DNA of 31,130 nucleotides from Ignatzschineria sp. (GTDB lineage: Bacteria; Pseudomonadota; Gammaproteobacteria; Cardiobacteriales; Wohlfahrtiimonadaceae), in NCBI GenBank assembly GCA_030151245.1, contig JASLEF010000039.1:1-31130 (forward strand), read 5' to 3'. How positions within the stretch are numbered: position 1 is the first letter of the stretch; the number at the start of each line of letters is the position of its first letter. The position numbers and the translations under genes are program-made. Of the stretch, positions 7,937 to 16,510 are shown in pieces. Under the pieces are notes generated by a model. It worked only from the letters and a program-made list of their open reading frames with translations. It had not been told where the DNA came from and ran no database searches.

Positions 7937-10297
7937 TTAACGTTTAAATAGCCCTTCAAAAGACTTAATGATCTCTTTAGGTCTTGGCTCTTGACGATTT
8001 TTGGGTTTATGGGGTTGTAATGCCGGAGGGAGAATATCTTGAAGATTCTCTTTGATGGTTGACTCGATTGTAGTTTTTGCGAGGTTAGCAAGAATCGTGC
8101 CGAGTGCTTTTTGGTCTAAACGACAGAGGCTGCTGCTGGCATTTACATAGGAACCTTGGCAGTGTAGGGGGATGGATATATTCTTCAAATATTGATCAAT
8201 TTTACAGTTTGTGATGCCGGTAGAATCTTTTAGTAGGAGATTGATCTGATAGTTGAGCGTCTCTTTATGGAGATTAATATTGCCATTGCCTATCGCACTC
8301 ATTCCAGGGATTTCTATTTGAAGATGTTGATTATTAATAATGCCATTTTTAATCGTGGCATGACCATTGAGTTTTTTGAAAGTTGTCGTTTTGGGAGTAT
8401 TATGCTGCTGAAAATTTTTTTTGCTGAGAAATGCAAACCCCTCACAAATCAGTTGTTCATAATTAGATCCTAAGAGTTGACCGTTGGTAACATTGGCTTG
8501 GAAGTTCCCCTGTAGTTGGTTGAGGAAGCTTGTAGATTTTCTGCCTTCTGTTTTAAATTCCCCTTGGAGATTAAGATTGCCTGTTAGGGGAATTTTTTTC
8601 TGCAAAAGTGTAAAAAGGTTGGTTAGTGGGAGCGCATTAATTGTGATATGACTCTCTATGATTGGTTCATGACTCGCAATATTCAGTGTCCCTGAACCGA
8701 GAATATTACCGCCTAATAGCGCCATCTTTACCTCTGAAATCCTCAAGAGCTCTTCTTGTATATGGGCTTTTAATAATAGATTGTGCGCTACTAGAGGATC
8801 GAAAGTCAGTTTTTTAAGTTCTGCATTAATAGTTAAAGCACGCTCTTGAGAGGATTTAGAGGGCTCGAGAGGTGCTTTTGTCTGAAGGTGGTTGCGGGTG
8901 TTTTTTGAAGAGTCTCTAGTTGCTACTAGGTCACTACTGAGGTTTAGACTATCGGCTTGAAGGTTGATAACTCCTTGTTGTTTTTGAATGCTAGAGAGTG
9001 AAATATCTCCGGTAATGCGATTATCATCAATTTGTAGTGAGAGGGGGAGTATGCGTAAATAATCTTCTACAATACTGAGTTCGGCATTGCCTTGAAACTG
9101 CAATCTTAGCGTTTTGTCGAGATTAAAATAGGGAAGCTTTGAGATATCCCCCTCTATTTGGCTATTATTCAGATGCCAAGTCGATAAGACTTGATCTGTT
9201 GAAATCTGCGATTGACCCGATAGTTGGAGTTCAAAGACGTGCTCTTTTTGGGCTGAAAGTCTCCATTGAAGGGATCCTTCAGAGGAGGGCGTGAGATTTA
9301 ATGCGGTGAGATTGAAGAGATTGATTAATAAAGCAGGATCATTCTCGTGTGTTTGTGACTGTAGAGAGAGATTTTGGATATGGAGTTTTTCAAGAGACCA
9401 CGGGGATTTTGTTGCTGGGGCGGTAGAATAGAAGATATTTTGAGCCTCTATCAGATGGGGGTGAAGCAGATGCTGTTGTTCTAAATTGATAAGTTGTAGT
9501 TCTCCCCCTCGAAGCTGAAAGTGTTGTAAATGAGATTTAAGAAACTTTTTAGAGGCAACAACCTCTTGTGTAACACTGAGGTTGTTCAGGTCAAAATTAA
9601 TATCCTGGTAATGAAAGCTTTGGGGATGATTTTGTTGAGTTATCGCGATATCACCTCGCTGAAATTGCATTGAATCCATAGAGAGAAGGTGGTTATTTCG
9701 ATAGATATTATATATTGAAAAATCAATCTGATTTCCCGTTATGAGATGTTGTGTTGCTTGATTTTCAATATGAAACTGACTGTTGATAAAGCGAATAGTG
9801 TGAATATTGAGTTCCCGTGATTTTTTTGAAGCAGGCGAGGATTGTCTGTTCTTATCAAGATTCTCCTGATTTATGAGCGAAGAGGATTCTTCTATTTTTG
9901 AGCTGAAAAATTGATCCGTATTACGTGAGCCGTCGGGATAAGTGATGATGGCAAGATCAAGTCCATCGACTTGAAGCTGATCGATTTCGATGTCTCCCTT
10001 GATAAGCGGGATCAGTTTTAAAGAAAGGGCTAATTGGCGAACTGAAGCAATAGGGTTTTCAGAGTCATTTAACGCTGAAATTTGAGTCTCTTCCAGAGTG
10101 ATCCCGAGCCAAGGATATAGCGTCCAAGTAAGATTGCCATTAATGGTCAGTAAAAGATTTGCGCGACTTTCGGCAAAGGCTTCGATGCGTGATTTATAGC
10201 GGTTAGGATCAATTACCCAAAAAAGCGTCACAATGCTGATGCATAAAAACGCAAAAGCCCCTAGGAGTATGAGGGATAACTTCTTAAAAAATGGCAT
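7937..10297 (-). CDS. asmA: AsmA family protein
   Basis: This is a 786-residue protein, longer than E. coli AsmA (about 617). Residues 7-30 form the N-terminal membrane anchor, followed directly by the AsmA signature: WVIDPNRYKSRIEAFAESRANL, then ...GNLTWTLYPWLGITLEETQ. A long beta-rich, low-complexity periplasmic region makes up the middle. The C-terminal AsmA_2 segment is recognisable from LPLTNLFTLLQKKIPLTGNLNLQGEFKTEG through GNGNINL. AsmA-type proteins are inner-membrane-anchored, bridge-like periplasmic proteins tied to phospholipid transport to the outer membrane. The start is ATG 10295-10297 with AGAGAGG about 9 bp upstream. The gene is divergent from ybaK across 209 bp. No strong terminator is seen before the downstream lipoprotein promoter; a small GCCACA/TGTGGC palindrome lies just past the stop. 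Confidence 0.9.
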   Translation of the reverse strand: MPFFKKLSLILLGAFAFLCISIVTLFWVIDPNRYKSRIEAFAESRANLLLTINGNLTWTLYPWLGITLEETQISALNDSENPIASVRQLALSLKLIPLIKGDIEIDQLQVDGLDLAIITYPDGSRNTDQFFSSKIEESSSLINQENLDKNRQSSPASKKSRELNIHTIRFINSQFHIENQATQHLITGNQIDFSIYNIYRNNHLLSMDSMQFQRGDIAITQQNHPQSFHYQDINFDLNNLSVTQEVVASKKFLKSHLQHFQLRGGELQLINLEQQHLLHPHLIEAQNIFYSTAPATKSPWSLEKLHIQNLSLQSQTHENDPALLINLFNLTALNLTPSSEGSLQWRLSAQKEHVFELQLSGQSQISTDQVLSTWHLNNSQIEGDISKLPYFNLDKTLRLQFQGNAELSIVEDYLRILPLSLQIDDNRITGDISLSSIQKQQGVINLQADSLNLSSDLVATRDSSKNTRNHLQTKAPLEPSKSSQERALTINAELKKLTFDPLVAHNLLLKAHIQEELLRISEVKMALLGGNILGSGTLNIASHEPIIESHITINALPLTNLFTLLQKKIPLTGNLNLQGEFKTEGRKSTSFLNQLQGNFQANVTNGQLLGSNYEQLICEGFAFLSKKNFQQHNTPKTTTFKKLNGHATIKNGIINNQHLQIEIPGMSAIGNGNINLHKETLNYQINLLLKDSTGITNCKIDQYLKNISIPLHCQGSYVNASSSLCRLDQKALGTILANLAKTTIESTIKENLQDILPPALQPHKPKNRQEPRPKEIIKSFEGLFKR

Positions 10298-10506
10298 CTA
10301 AAACCTCTCTTTAAACCGTAAAAGATACATTTACAATGTAGCATGAACTCGATAAATTTTACGTAGTCAAATAGGGGATCGTATGAAAATAAATTGGGGA
10401 AAATGGCGTATTAGCAAAGCGTTGATGATTTGAGAGATTTTTCGTAATTGCGAAGGAGCTGATATGATAAAACAACTGTTTAAATGTTTTAAAGTTAGGA
10501 TATTTT

Positions 10507-10992
10507 ATGAAAAAGCCTGAAAAATCATCTGTAAAAACGCCTGCAACACTCTTTTTAGATCGGCAAAAACTGCATTATGAAGTCTTTGAATGTACAGGGG
10601 AGATTGAAGGGACGGCAGAGTTTATGGCTAATTTCTTAGGGGTTCCTGTTCATGAAGTGATTAAAAGCATTGTTTTTATGGATGAAAAAAACAAAGGCTA
10701 TATGGTTCTGCAGCATGGTGATCAGACAATTGATACGAAGGTATTACGTAAAATCTTTGGGGTCAAAAATGTTCGTCCTGCACCCTATGAATTTGCGCAT
10801 AAATGGACCGGTTATGAATTTGGGGGGACCTCTCCGTTTGGTATTAAATCTCATATCCCTATTTATGCTGAAAGTTCGATTTTTGAGATGGATACACTCT
10901 TTATTAATGGGGGAAAGCGAGGAGTGAATATTAAAATCACTCCTGATCTATTAATAAAGATAGGGGTAAAACCTGCGGAGGTGACGAAGTAA
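10507..10992 (+). CDS. ybaK: Aminoacyl-tRNA deacylase, YbaK/EbsC family (Cys-tRNA(Pro) deacylase type)
   Basis: This is a 161-residue single-domain protein of the YbaK/ProX family, which hydrolyses misacylated tRNA in the cytoplasm. YbaK itself clears Cys-tRNA(Pro). The features seen are TPATLFL at the N-terminus, the conserved lysine K53 in VIKSIVFM, TIDTKVLRKIFGVKNVRPA, the conserved substrate-site loop GGTSPFG (106-112) and a final INGGKRGVNIKI strand. Length matches the family (about 155-160). The start is ATG 10507, though the upstream ribosome binding site is only AGGA(TATTTT). The fine substrate (Cys or Ala, Pro-tRNA) cannot be told from sequence alone. The gene stands alone, divergent from asmA. 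Confidence 0.87.
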   Translation: MKKPEKSSVKTPATLFLDRQKLHYEVFECTGEIEGTAEFMANFLGVPVHEVIKSIVFMDEKNKGYMVLQHGDQTIDTKVLRKIFGVKNVRPAPYEFAHKWTGYEFGGTSPFGIKSHIPIYAESSIFEMDTLFINGGKRGVNIKITPDLLIKIGVKPAEVTK

Positions 10993-10996
10993 GCAT

Positions 10997-11017
10997 AAGA
11001 TATGGGGGATATCTTTT
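10997..11017 (+). terminator. Weak terminator after ybaK
   Basis: AAGATAT and ATATCTT pair around a five-G loop and are followed by TT and AT-rich DNA, directly after the ybaK stop. The stem is short and AT-only apart from one G-C pair. Confidence 0.35.
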
Positions 11018-11256
11018 AAAAAGCAAAAGAATAAAAATAGGCGGAAGGAAGGCTAACTGTCGATAGCTGGTCTGTTTAATCCAAAACAATATGATACTGC
11101 TGGTAATAATGGTTTTCATCATTATTCAAATTCTTATTTTCTCAATATTTGGCGTGACAGTGATAAAAATAATCTTGATATAAAATGGAGTCTCAGCGAG
11201 ATTCTTTCGATTTAAAGTAGAATTGTGTGCACATCACTTTTATCTTTTAATTCTCA

Positions 11257-11265
11257 TGCTATAGT
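11257..11265 (+). promoter_or_regulatory. Candidate extended -10 promoter for oppA
   Basis: TGCTATAGT is an extended -10 element (TG, one base, TATAGT). No good -35 lies at the right distance. Transcription would start near 11272, about 210 bp before the oppA start. Confidence 0.35.
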
Positions 11266-11480
11266 GAATTTTGTCTAAATTTTAAAAAATATTAGAAAGA
11301 TCATCGTTTCTCACATTGAAGCGGCATTTAGATAAATAGATTAATGAATGGACAGGGTGTTTTATGAGAGTCAGCCCTTTGAAATCTCATCATGGACAGT
11401 TGTGTCATTTCGATAAATCATCTATCTGAGTTTCTGGTCAGTAAATGATATCTCTCACATTGAGATCTATTGGAGGATTT

Positions 11481-13112
11481 ATGAAGAAAGTATGGACTAA
11501 AAATATCTTAGCAGCAGCGATGATGGCCGCTGTCGGATTTGGTGCTGCGCAGGCAGCAGAAGTGCCGGCGGGTGTAAAGTTACATTCAGAGCAGAAGCTA
11601 GTACGTAATAATGGCGCTGAGCCACAATCATTAGATCCTCATAAAAGTGAAGGTGTGCCAGAGGCGAACTTGATTCGAGATCAGTTTGAAGGGTTGGTTA
11701 ATGTAGGCGTTGATGGCGACATTAAACCCGGTGTTGCGGAAAGCTGGGAACACGATAATAACCAAGTTTGGCGCTTTAATTTACGTAAAGATGCGAAGTG
11801 GTCTAATGGAGATCCTGTTACCGCGCATGATTTTGTCTATTCTTGGAAACGATTAGTGAACCCTGAAACAGCTTCTCCTTATGCAAGTTATCTGCAATAT
11901 GCACATGTTGCGAATGTTGATGAGATTGTAAATGGTCAAGCTGATCCGGATACACTTGGGGTTAAAGCATTAGATGATTATACTTTTGAGGTGACGCTTA
12001 GTGAGCCGATCCCTTACTTAGAAAAGTTAGTGGGACACACTTCAGTTGTTCCTGTGCATCAAGCGACTGTTGAAAAGTATGGTAATCAATGGACGAATCC
12101 TAAAAACTTTGTCAGTAATGGTGCTTATAAGTTGAAAGACTGGGTCGTGAATGAGCGTATTGTGCTCGATCGAAATCCTGAATATTGGGAAAATGATAAA
12201 ACGATCATTGATGAAGTAACTTTTTTAGCGGTTGTCTCCGAAGTGACAGACGTTAATCGTTATCGTAGTGGGGAAGTGGATATGACGCATAACCAGTTGC
12301 CGACAGATTTATTTGCTCGTCTCCAACGTGATATGCCAGATGAAGTGAAAATTTCTCCTTACCTCTGTACTTATTATTATGAAATTAACAATCAAAAAGC
12401 ACCATTTGATGATCCTCGTGTCCGAGAAGCCGTGAAGTTATCGCTCGATCGTGACATTGTGGCGAATAAAGTAATGGCGCAAGGACAGATGCCGGCGTAT
12501 GGTTTTACACCGCCATCAACTCAAGATATGGATGCGTTAGAGCCTGAGTGGTTCAGTCATTGGACACAAAAAGAGCGTAACGAACGTGCTAAAGAATTAT
12601 TAGCCGAGGCGGGATATGGTAAAGGTAATCCGTTAACATTTACTCTGCTCTATAATACGAATGAATCACATCGTAAAGTGGCGATTGCGGCGGCTTCCAT
12701 TATGAAGCAAAATGCCGGCATTGAGGTAAAACTTGAAAACCAAGAGTGGAAAACATTCTTAGATAGCCGCCATCAGGGTAACTACGAAGTGGCAAGGGCA
12801 GGATGGTGTGCTGATTATAATGAACCCTCAACGTTCTTAAATATCATGCTCTCTACAAGTAGCAATAATACTTCACACTATAAGAGTGAGAAATTTGACC
12901 AAGCGATGCGTAATAGTATCACCGCAAAAACGGAGGCGGATCGTATTAAAGCCTATCAAGATGCTGAGCGAATCATGGATGAAGAGAGTGCGATTGTCCC
13001 GATTTACTACTATGTCAGTCCTCGTTTAGTGAAGCCTTATGTCGGCGGTTATAGCATTAAAAATCCTATGGGATATGCGACGACAAAAGACCTCTATATT
13101 ATTGAGCATTAA
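11481..13112 (+). CDS. oppA: Oligopeptide-binding protein OppA (first copy)
   Basis: This is a 543-residue periplasmic binding protein, the same length as E. coli OppA. The start is ATG 11481 with GGAGGA at 11472-11477; the in-frame ATG at 11445 lacks such a site and would spoil the signal peptide. Residues 1-25 are a Sec signal (KK, hydrophobic core, cleavage after AQA). The SBP_bac_5 fold is unmistakable: RNNGAEPQSLDPHKSEG, AESWEHDNNQVWRFNLRKDAKWSNGDPVTAHDFVYSW, PYASYLQYAH, LCTYYYEINNQKAPFDDPRVREA, AGWCADYNEPSTFLN and a closing RLVKPYVGGY. It binds short peptides and hands them to the OppBCDF transporter, which is not in this window. A close paralogue follows 558 bp downstream. Confidence 0.96.
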   Translation: MKKVWTKNILAAAMMAAVGFGAAQAAEVPAGVKLHSEQKLVRNNGAEPQSLDPHKSEGVPEANLIRDQFEGLVNVGVDGDIKPGVAESWEHDNNQVWRFNLRKDAKWSNGDPVTAHDFVYSWKRLVNPETASPYASYLQYAHVANVDEIVNGQADPDTLGVKALDDYTFEVTLSEPIPYLEKLVGHTSVVPVHQATVEKYGNQWTNPKNFVSNGAYKLKDWVVNERIVLDRNPEYWENDKTIIDEVTFLAVVSEVTDVNRYRSGEVDMTHNQLPTDLFARLQRDMPDEVKISPYLCTYYYEINNQKAPFDDPRVREAVKLSLDRDIVANKVMAQGQMPAYGFTPPSTQDMDALEPEWFSHWTQKERNERAKELLAEAGYGKGNPLTFTLLYNTNESHRKVAIAAASIMKQNAGIEVKLENQEWKTFLDSRHQGNYEVARAGWCADYNEPSTFLNIMLSTSSNNTSHYKSEKFDQAMRNSITAKTEADRIKAYQDAERIMDEESAIVPIYYYVSPRLVKPYVGGYSIKNPMGYATTKDLYIIEH

Positions 13113-13382
13113 TTGTTATTAGATATCTGAGCTTCAGGAGCTTCATGGGGATTAATCTACAGAAGTTGATCCACATATATCGATATGGATCGAAATTGAT
13201 CGTTAAAAGATTTTATTGAAGATCCTATTGAAATATTTTGCTGAAGCTCATCATTAAGAGGAGCCATAGTAAATGCTGGTCCTGAGTAGAAATCTCACTA
13301 AAAGGGCGAAGGTTTATGTGGTAAATGACTTTACGATAAGTCGCTTTTCCGGTTAAGATCAAATTCTGGTTTAACTAAAAAT

Positions 13383-13412
13383 AAGAAGTTTTAAGAAGTT
13401 TTAAGGAGTTTT
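13383..13412 (+). repeat. Three tandem 10-bp repeats
   Basis: AAGAAGTTTT twice and AAGGAGTTTT once run end to end, about one helical turn apart. The block is followed by AAATC, a T run and CTTCTTAT, which is complementary to ATAAGAAG at its left edge (13381-13388 / 13429-13436). Confidence 0.7.
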
Positions 13413-13465
13413 AAATCTTTTTTTAAATCTTCTTATCACTTCTGATAACCCTCTACAAAAGATTC

Positions 13466-13494
13466 AAAAGCAGCTTCGGATAAGCTGCTTTTTT
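13466..13494 (+). terminator. Rho-independent terminator between the oppA genes
   Basis: A perfect 11-bp stem, AAAAGCAGCTT (13466-13476) with AAGCTGCTTTT (13482-13492), has a five-base loop and continues into a T run. Confidence 0.85.
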
Positions 13495-13567
13495 GTCCAT
13501 AATCTAAAAAAATTCATTTTAGAAGATAGTCTCACATGATTGTTTTTCTTGGTGGTATTCCACTTCG

Positions 13568-13595
13568 TTTGTGTGAAGGCGTGACGGCATATGAT
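13568..13595 (+). promoter_or_regulatory. Candidate promoter of the second oppA
   Basis: TTTGTG (13568-13573) and TATGAT (13590-13595) are 16 bp apart, downstream of the terminator and about 75 bp before the start codon. The -10 is good, the -35 weak. Confidence 0.4.
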
Positions 13596-13670
13596 GCTTT
13601 TTACGATAAAGAGGGAGAGACTTTTCAGAGAAGAATAGACATTCTTTAACGAATGTTAATGGAGATACGA

Positions 13671-15305
13671 ATGATCACACTATCGAGTAAAAAATTGATA
13701 ATTCCGACAGTGATAAGCTCACTATTAATGCTGACACCTGCTTTTTCAGCCATTGTGCCGGATGGGATAAAACTTGCTGAAAAACAGACACTGGTTCGTA
13801 ATAATGGCACAGAGCCTCAATCTTTAGATCCGCATAAAATTGAAGGTGTTGCAGAATCACATCTTTCGCGAGATCTCTTTGAGGGATTGGTCATTATTAA
13901 TGTGGATGGGGAGATGGAGTCTAGAGCTGCCGAATCTTGGGAAAGTGATGATTTCATCACCTGGCGCTTTAAGTTAAAGCCGGATTTAAAATGGTCAAAT
14001 GGTGATGCATTAACGGCTCATGATTTTATCTATGCTTGGAAACGATTGGTTGATCCTAATACAGGGTCGCCTTATGCAAGTTATCTACAATATGCCCATT
14101 TTTCTAATGTCGATGAGATTATTAATGGCGATTTGCCGGCAGATACTCTAGGCGTAACAGCATTAGATGACACAACAATTGAGATTACTTTATCGACTGC
14201 GGTTCCTTATTTACCAAAGCTATTAGCTCATACCGCCATGGCACCTGTGCCGCAAAGAGTGATTGAACAATACGGGGATCAATGGACAAACCCGGGGAAA
14301 TTTGTTGGTAATGGGGCTTATAAGCTTAAGAATTGGCAAGTGAATGAGTATATCTTATTAGAGCGTAATCCCCATTATTGGGATGATGAGCATACTGTGA
14401 TAGATGAGGTGACATTTTTGCCGATTACCTCTGAAGTGACAGAGGCACAGCGTTATCGTGCCGGAGAAATTGATATTACAGCGAATGTCCCGATTGATCT
14501 ATTTAAGAAGTTGCAGCAAGAAATCCCTGATGAGATCAAGGTGAGTCCCTATCTTTGTACTTACTATTATGGAATAAATAATAGCCGGGCACCTTTTACA
14601 GATATCCGGGTTCGAGAAGCTTTAAAGTTAGCGCTTGATCAAGAGTTATTAACGAATAAAGTGAAAGCGCAAGGAGATTTGCCCGCTTATAGTTTTACGC
14701 CGCCCTATATTTCGGGATTAGAAACCTTAACGGTTCCTGATTGGTTTCAGATGCCGATGAAGGATCGCAGCGATAGAGCGAAAATGCTCTTAAAAGAAGC
14801 GGGGTATGATGAAAAGAACCCGCTGAAAATTAAGCTGCTTTATAATACCTCTGACCTTCATAAGAAGATGGCGATCGCAGCAGCTTCACTTTTAAAGCAA
14901 AATGCGGGTATAGAGATGACATTAGATAATCGGGAGTGGAAAACCTATGCTGATAGTCGTCGACAAGGGGATTACGATATTGTTCGAGCTTCTTGGTGCG
15001 CTGATTATAATGAACCATCGAGCTTTTTAAATATGATGATTGGCGATAGCAGCGTCAATACAGTACATTATAAAAGTGCTGAATTTGATGAAATGATGAC
15101 GCGAACTTTAACTGCGAAAGATGATGCTGAGCGATCAAAATTTTATCAGCAAGCCGAAGAGAAGTTAGATGCAGATTCGGTCGTTATGCCGATCTATTAC
15201 TATGCAAATTTACGACTAGTAAAACCGCATGTCGGGGGTTATAACGGTAAGAATCAGTTAGGATACTACTATACAAAAGACCTCTATATTATTGAGGATA
15301 AATAA
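13671..15305 (+). CDS. oppA: Oligopeptide-binding protein OppA (second copy)
   Basis: This is a 544-residue paralogue of the gene before it, alignable end to end with most blocks identical: RNNGTEPQSLDPHKIEG, PYASYLQYAH, NGAYKLKNWQVNE, YLCTYYYGINNSRAPF, SWCADYNEPSSFLNMM and RLVKPHVGGY. The start is ATG 13671, with GGAGA about 8 bp upstream and a clean signal peptide (MITLSSKK, hydrophobic core, cleavage near AFSA). The in-frame ATGs at 13653 and 13659 have no better site. It binds peptides in the periplasm. Differences from copy one are concentrated in surface segments; the motif EINNQK of copy one reads GINNSR here, so ligand preference may differ. It has its own promoter and terminator, so the two are separate units. 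An MppA-like role is an alternative. Confidence 0.95.
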   Translation: MITLSSKKLIIPTVISSLLMLTPAFSAIVPDGIKLAEKQTLVRNNGTEPQSLDPHKIEGVAESHLSRDLFEGLVIINVDGEMESRAAESWESDDFITWRFKLKPDLKWSNGDALTAHDFIYAWKRLVDPNTGSPYASYLQYAHFSNVDEIINGDLPADTLGVTALDDTTIEITLSTAVPYLPKLLAHTAMAPVPQRVIEQYGDQWTNPGKFVGNGAYKLKNWQVNEYILLERNPHYWDDEHTVIDEVTFLPITSEVTEAQRYRAGEIDITANVPIDLFKKLQQEIPDEIKVSPYLCTYYYGINNSRAPFTDIRVREALKLALDQELLTNKVKAQGDLPAYSFTPPYISGLETLTVPDWFQMPMKDRSDRAKMLLKEAGYDEKNPLKIKLLYNTSDLHKKMAIAAASLLKQNAGIEMTLDNREWKTYADSRRQGDYDIVRASWCADYNEPSSFLNMMIGDSSVNTVHYKSAEFDEMMTRTLTAKDDAERSKFYQQAEEKLDADSVVMPIYYYANLRLVKPHVGGYNGKNQLGYYYTKDLYIIEDK

Positions 15306-15345
15306 TATCGGGATGAGAATCCTTCTTAATAATAATGTTGATGAT

Positions 15346-15381
15346 AAAAAAGAGTGCCTTACGAGAAGGTGCTCTTTTTTT
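15346..15381 (+). terminator. Rho-independent terminator after the second oppA
   Basis: AAAAAGAGTGCCTT (up to 15360) pairs with AAGGTGCTCTTTTT (from 15366), with two G-U pairs and a five-base loop, followed by T residues. It lies 40 bp after the stop. Confidence 0.85.
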
Positions 15382-15402
15382 ATGGGTTATTTTTTAATGA
15401 GA

Positions 15403-15439
15403 TCGGTTTGAACTTGTCTTATTAAAAGTTCTTTTAAAA
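15403..15439 (+). repeat. 37-bp dispersed repeat, copy A
   Basis: This matches copy B (21887-21923) at 33 of 37 positions in the same orientation. It starts TCGGTTT and ends TCTTTTAAAA. Both copies are intergenic, one on each side of the pil/com-aro-damX block. Confidence 0.75.
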
Positions 15440-15735
15440 GCAAGAATACGATGAGGAAGGGATTAGACAACATTTAGTTATTGATATATCGACGGTAACG
15501 ATAATTTTTTTCAATTGAGCTGATTTTATGAGAGGCAAGTATTCAAAATTTGATGATGATAACCCACGGAAAATATGTTGATTTAAACGAGGTTTAGAGA
15601 ATAGGCCATTTTTTAAAACAGGGAGTAACATATTTATGCTTAATAGGTTAATAGGTTAAAGATTTATACGGTAAATGAGATCTTACTTTGATGAAGTATC
15701 GATCAAAATTGAGATATAAAAAAGATATAAAAGAG

Positions 15736-15765
15736 CTCCCAAAGCTTATTCTAAAAGCTTTGGAG
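15736..15765 (+). terminator. Hairpin upstream of the pilN-like gene, possible weak terminator
   Basis: CTCCCAAAGCTT (15736-15747) pairs with AAGCTTTGGAG (15755-15765) with one bulged C. The downstream sequence ATAAGCTTTTATTTTT is T-rich but interrupted. Confidence 0.4.
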
Positions 15766-15883
15766 ATAAGCTTTTATTTTTCAATCTTCCCACTCCGATC
15801 GCATATTCACTATCTTGTTAGAGCTGTGTGAGAGTTTTGACTTTATCAAGAGGTATTCGGCGCCTTTAGTGGGGTAAAAGAAG

Positions 15884-16510
15884 ATGGAATTTATTATTGA
15901 GGAATTATCATCATCGAATGTTGTGAAATCACAACGTTCTCCCCAGCTAGTTTTAAGGTTATTACGCGTATTTTTTTATCGATGTCAGTGCTGTTATCAG
16001 TGGTTTCAGCAGTTTTTTCGAGGGCTTTCGATCAAGGGGGAAATTGTGCTCTTTACGACGCTGGTGAGTATCATCGTCATCGGGTTAATAGGGAGAGATA
16101 TTTGGCAAGTAGAACAGCAAAAGTTACAGATCCGGAAATTACAAGGGAGCATTAGAGCTCTCTCTTTCGAGCAACAAGCGTTACAAAATACAGCACGCCC
16201 CTTTATAGATAACATTCAATTACATTGGATCACGCAAAGAGAGGAAAATAGTAGAGAATTGTTTAGCCTTCTTACTTTGCTATCCTCACAGTTTTCACAA
16301 CAACTACAATTTAACCAACTGCAGAAAAAAGCTCGAGATCCCGCTTTTTATTTAGAAGGGGTAGCGCAAGATTTTTCGGTGGCTTTTCAATTGGAAAATT
16401 TTTTACAATCTTTAAAGTGGCAATCGGTGATGACGTTACTATCGGATGAAGGATCGCAACCTTTTCAGTTAAAAGCAGTACCGTTACATCGCATGGTATT
16501 AAATCCATGA
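15884..16510 (+). CDS. PilN/HofN/ComB-like type IV pilus or DNA-uptake assembly protein
   Basis: This is a 208-residue bitopic protein. A cytoplasmic N-terminus of about 50 residues, with a cysteine-rich YRCQCCYQW patch (32-40), is followed by one membrane helix (52-70). A coiled coil runs over about 72-105 and a small periplasmic domain follows. That is the PilN plan, and the position, overlapping the PilO-like gene by 4 bp and two genes before a secretin, matches hofN/comB. Sequence similarity is weak, as is normal for this family. PilN normally binds PilM in the cytoplasm through an INLLP-like motif near its start; I see no such motif and no pilM gene, so the cytoplasmic part may have a different partner. 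The start is ATG 15884 with GGGG about 9-13 bp upstream. Confidence 0.65.
   Translation: MEFIIEELSSSNVVKSQRSPQLVLRLLRVFFYRCQCCYQWFQQFFRGLSIKGEIVLFTTLVSIIVIGLIGRDIWQVEQQKLQIRKLQGSIRALSFEQQALQNTARPFIDNIQLHWITQREENSRELFSLLTLLSSQFSQQLQFNQLQKKARDPAFYLEGVAQDFSVAFQLENFLQSLKWQSVMTLLSDEGSQPFQLKAVPLHRMVLNP

Larger units (their letters stand above)
10993..11480. other. Intergenic leader region upstream of the first oppA
   Basis: This 488-bp spacer has a weak hairpin after ybaK (10997-11017) and a possible extended -10 promoter for oppA (11257-11265). A 21-codon ATG frame lies at 11364-11429 with only a poor GACAGGG ribosome site, and the last 50 bp lead to oppA. A GTGTGCACATCAC stretch at 11224-11236 has partial CRP-site resemblance, but its spacing is wrong by one base. 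A stop-free but startless 52-codon frame (11057-11215) is not convincing as a gene. The predicted 5' leader of oppA is about 210 nt, long enough for small-RNA control. Confidence 0.5.
13113..13670. other. Intergenic region between the two oppA genes
   Basis: This 558-bp spacer carries a strong terminator (13466-13494), but only some 350 bp after the first oppA stop. Before it lie a possible 27-codon frame (ATG 13273 to TAA 13354-13356, with GAGGAG about 9 bp ahead) and three tandem 10-bp repeats (13383-13412). After it is a promoter candidate for the second oppA (13568-13595). A long 3' untranslated region, or a separate small transcript ending at the terminator, would both fit. Confidence 0.5.
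15306..15883. other. Intergenic region upstream of the pil/com operon
   Basis: This 578-bp spacer contains the oppA terminator (15346-15381), one copy of a 37-bp dispersed repeat (15403-15439) and a bulged hairpin (15736-15765) near 120 bp before the pilN-like gene. In other gammaproteobacteria a PilM/HofM/ComA gene would stand here. I find no intact frame for one. A stop-bounded stretch around 15466-15517 reads LVIDISTVTIIFFN, faintly like the start of PilM-type actin-fold proteins, but this is too short to rely on. Confidence 0.5.

Noticed and set aside
11057..11215. 52-codon stop-free stretch reading as a protein-like sequence upstream of oppA
   Set aside because: It has no start codon or ribosome site, and this length is not rare by chance in such AT-rich DNA.
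11224..11236. CRP-site-like GTGTGCACATCAC upstream of oppA
   Set aside because: The half-sites are one base too close, and no second feature supports it.
15434..15631. Minus-strand 65-residue frame, and on the plus strand a short stretch resembling the start of PilM (LVIDIS)
   Set aside because: The plus-strand stretch is bounded by stops within about 25 codons, and the minus-strand frame has no ribosome site. Similarity to PilM is too short to be evidence.
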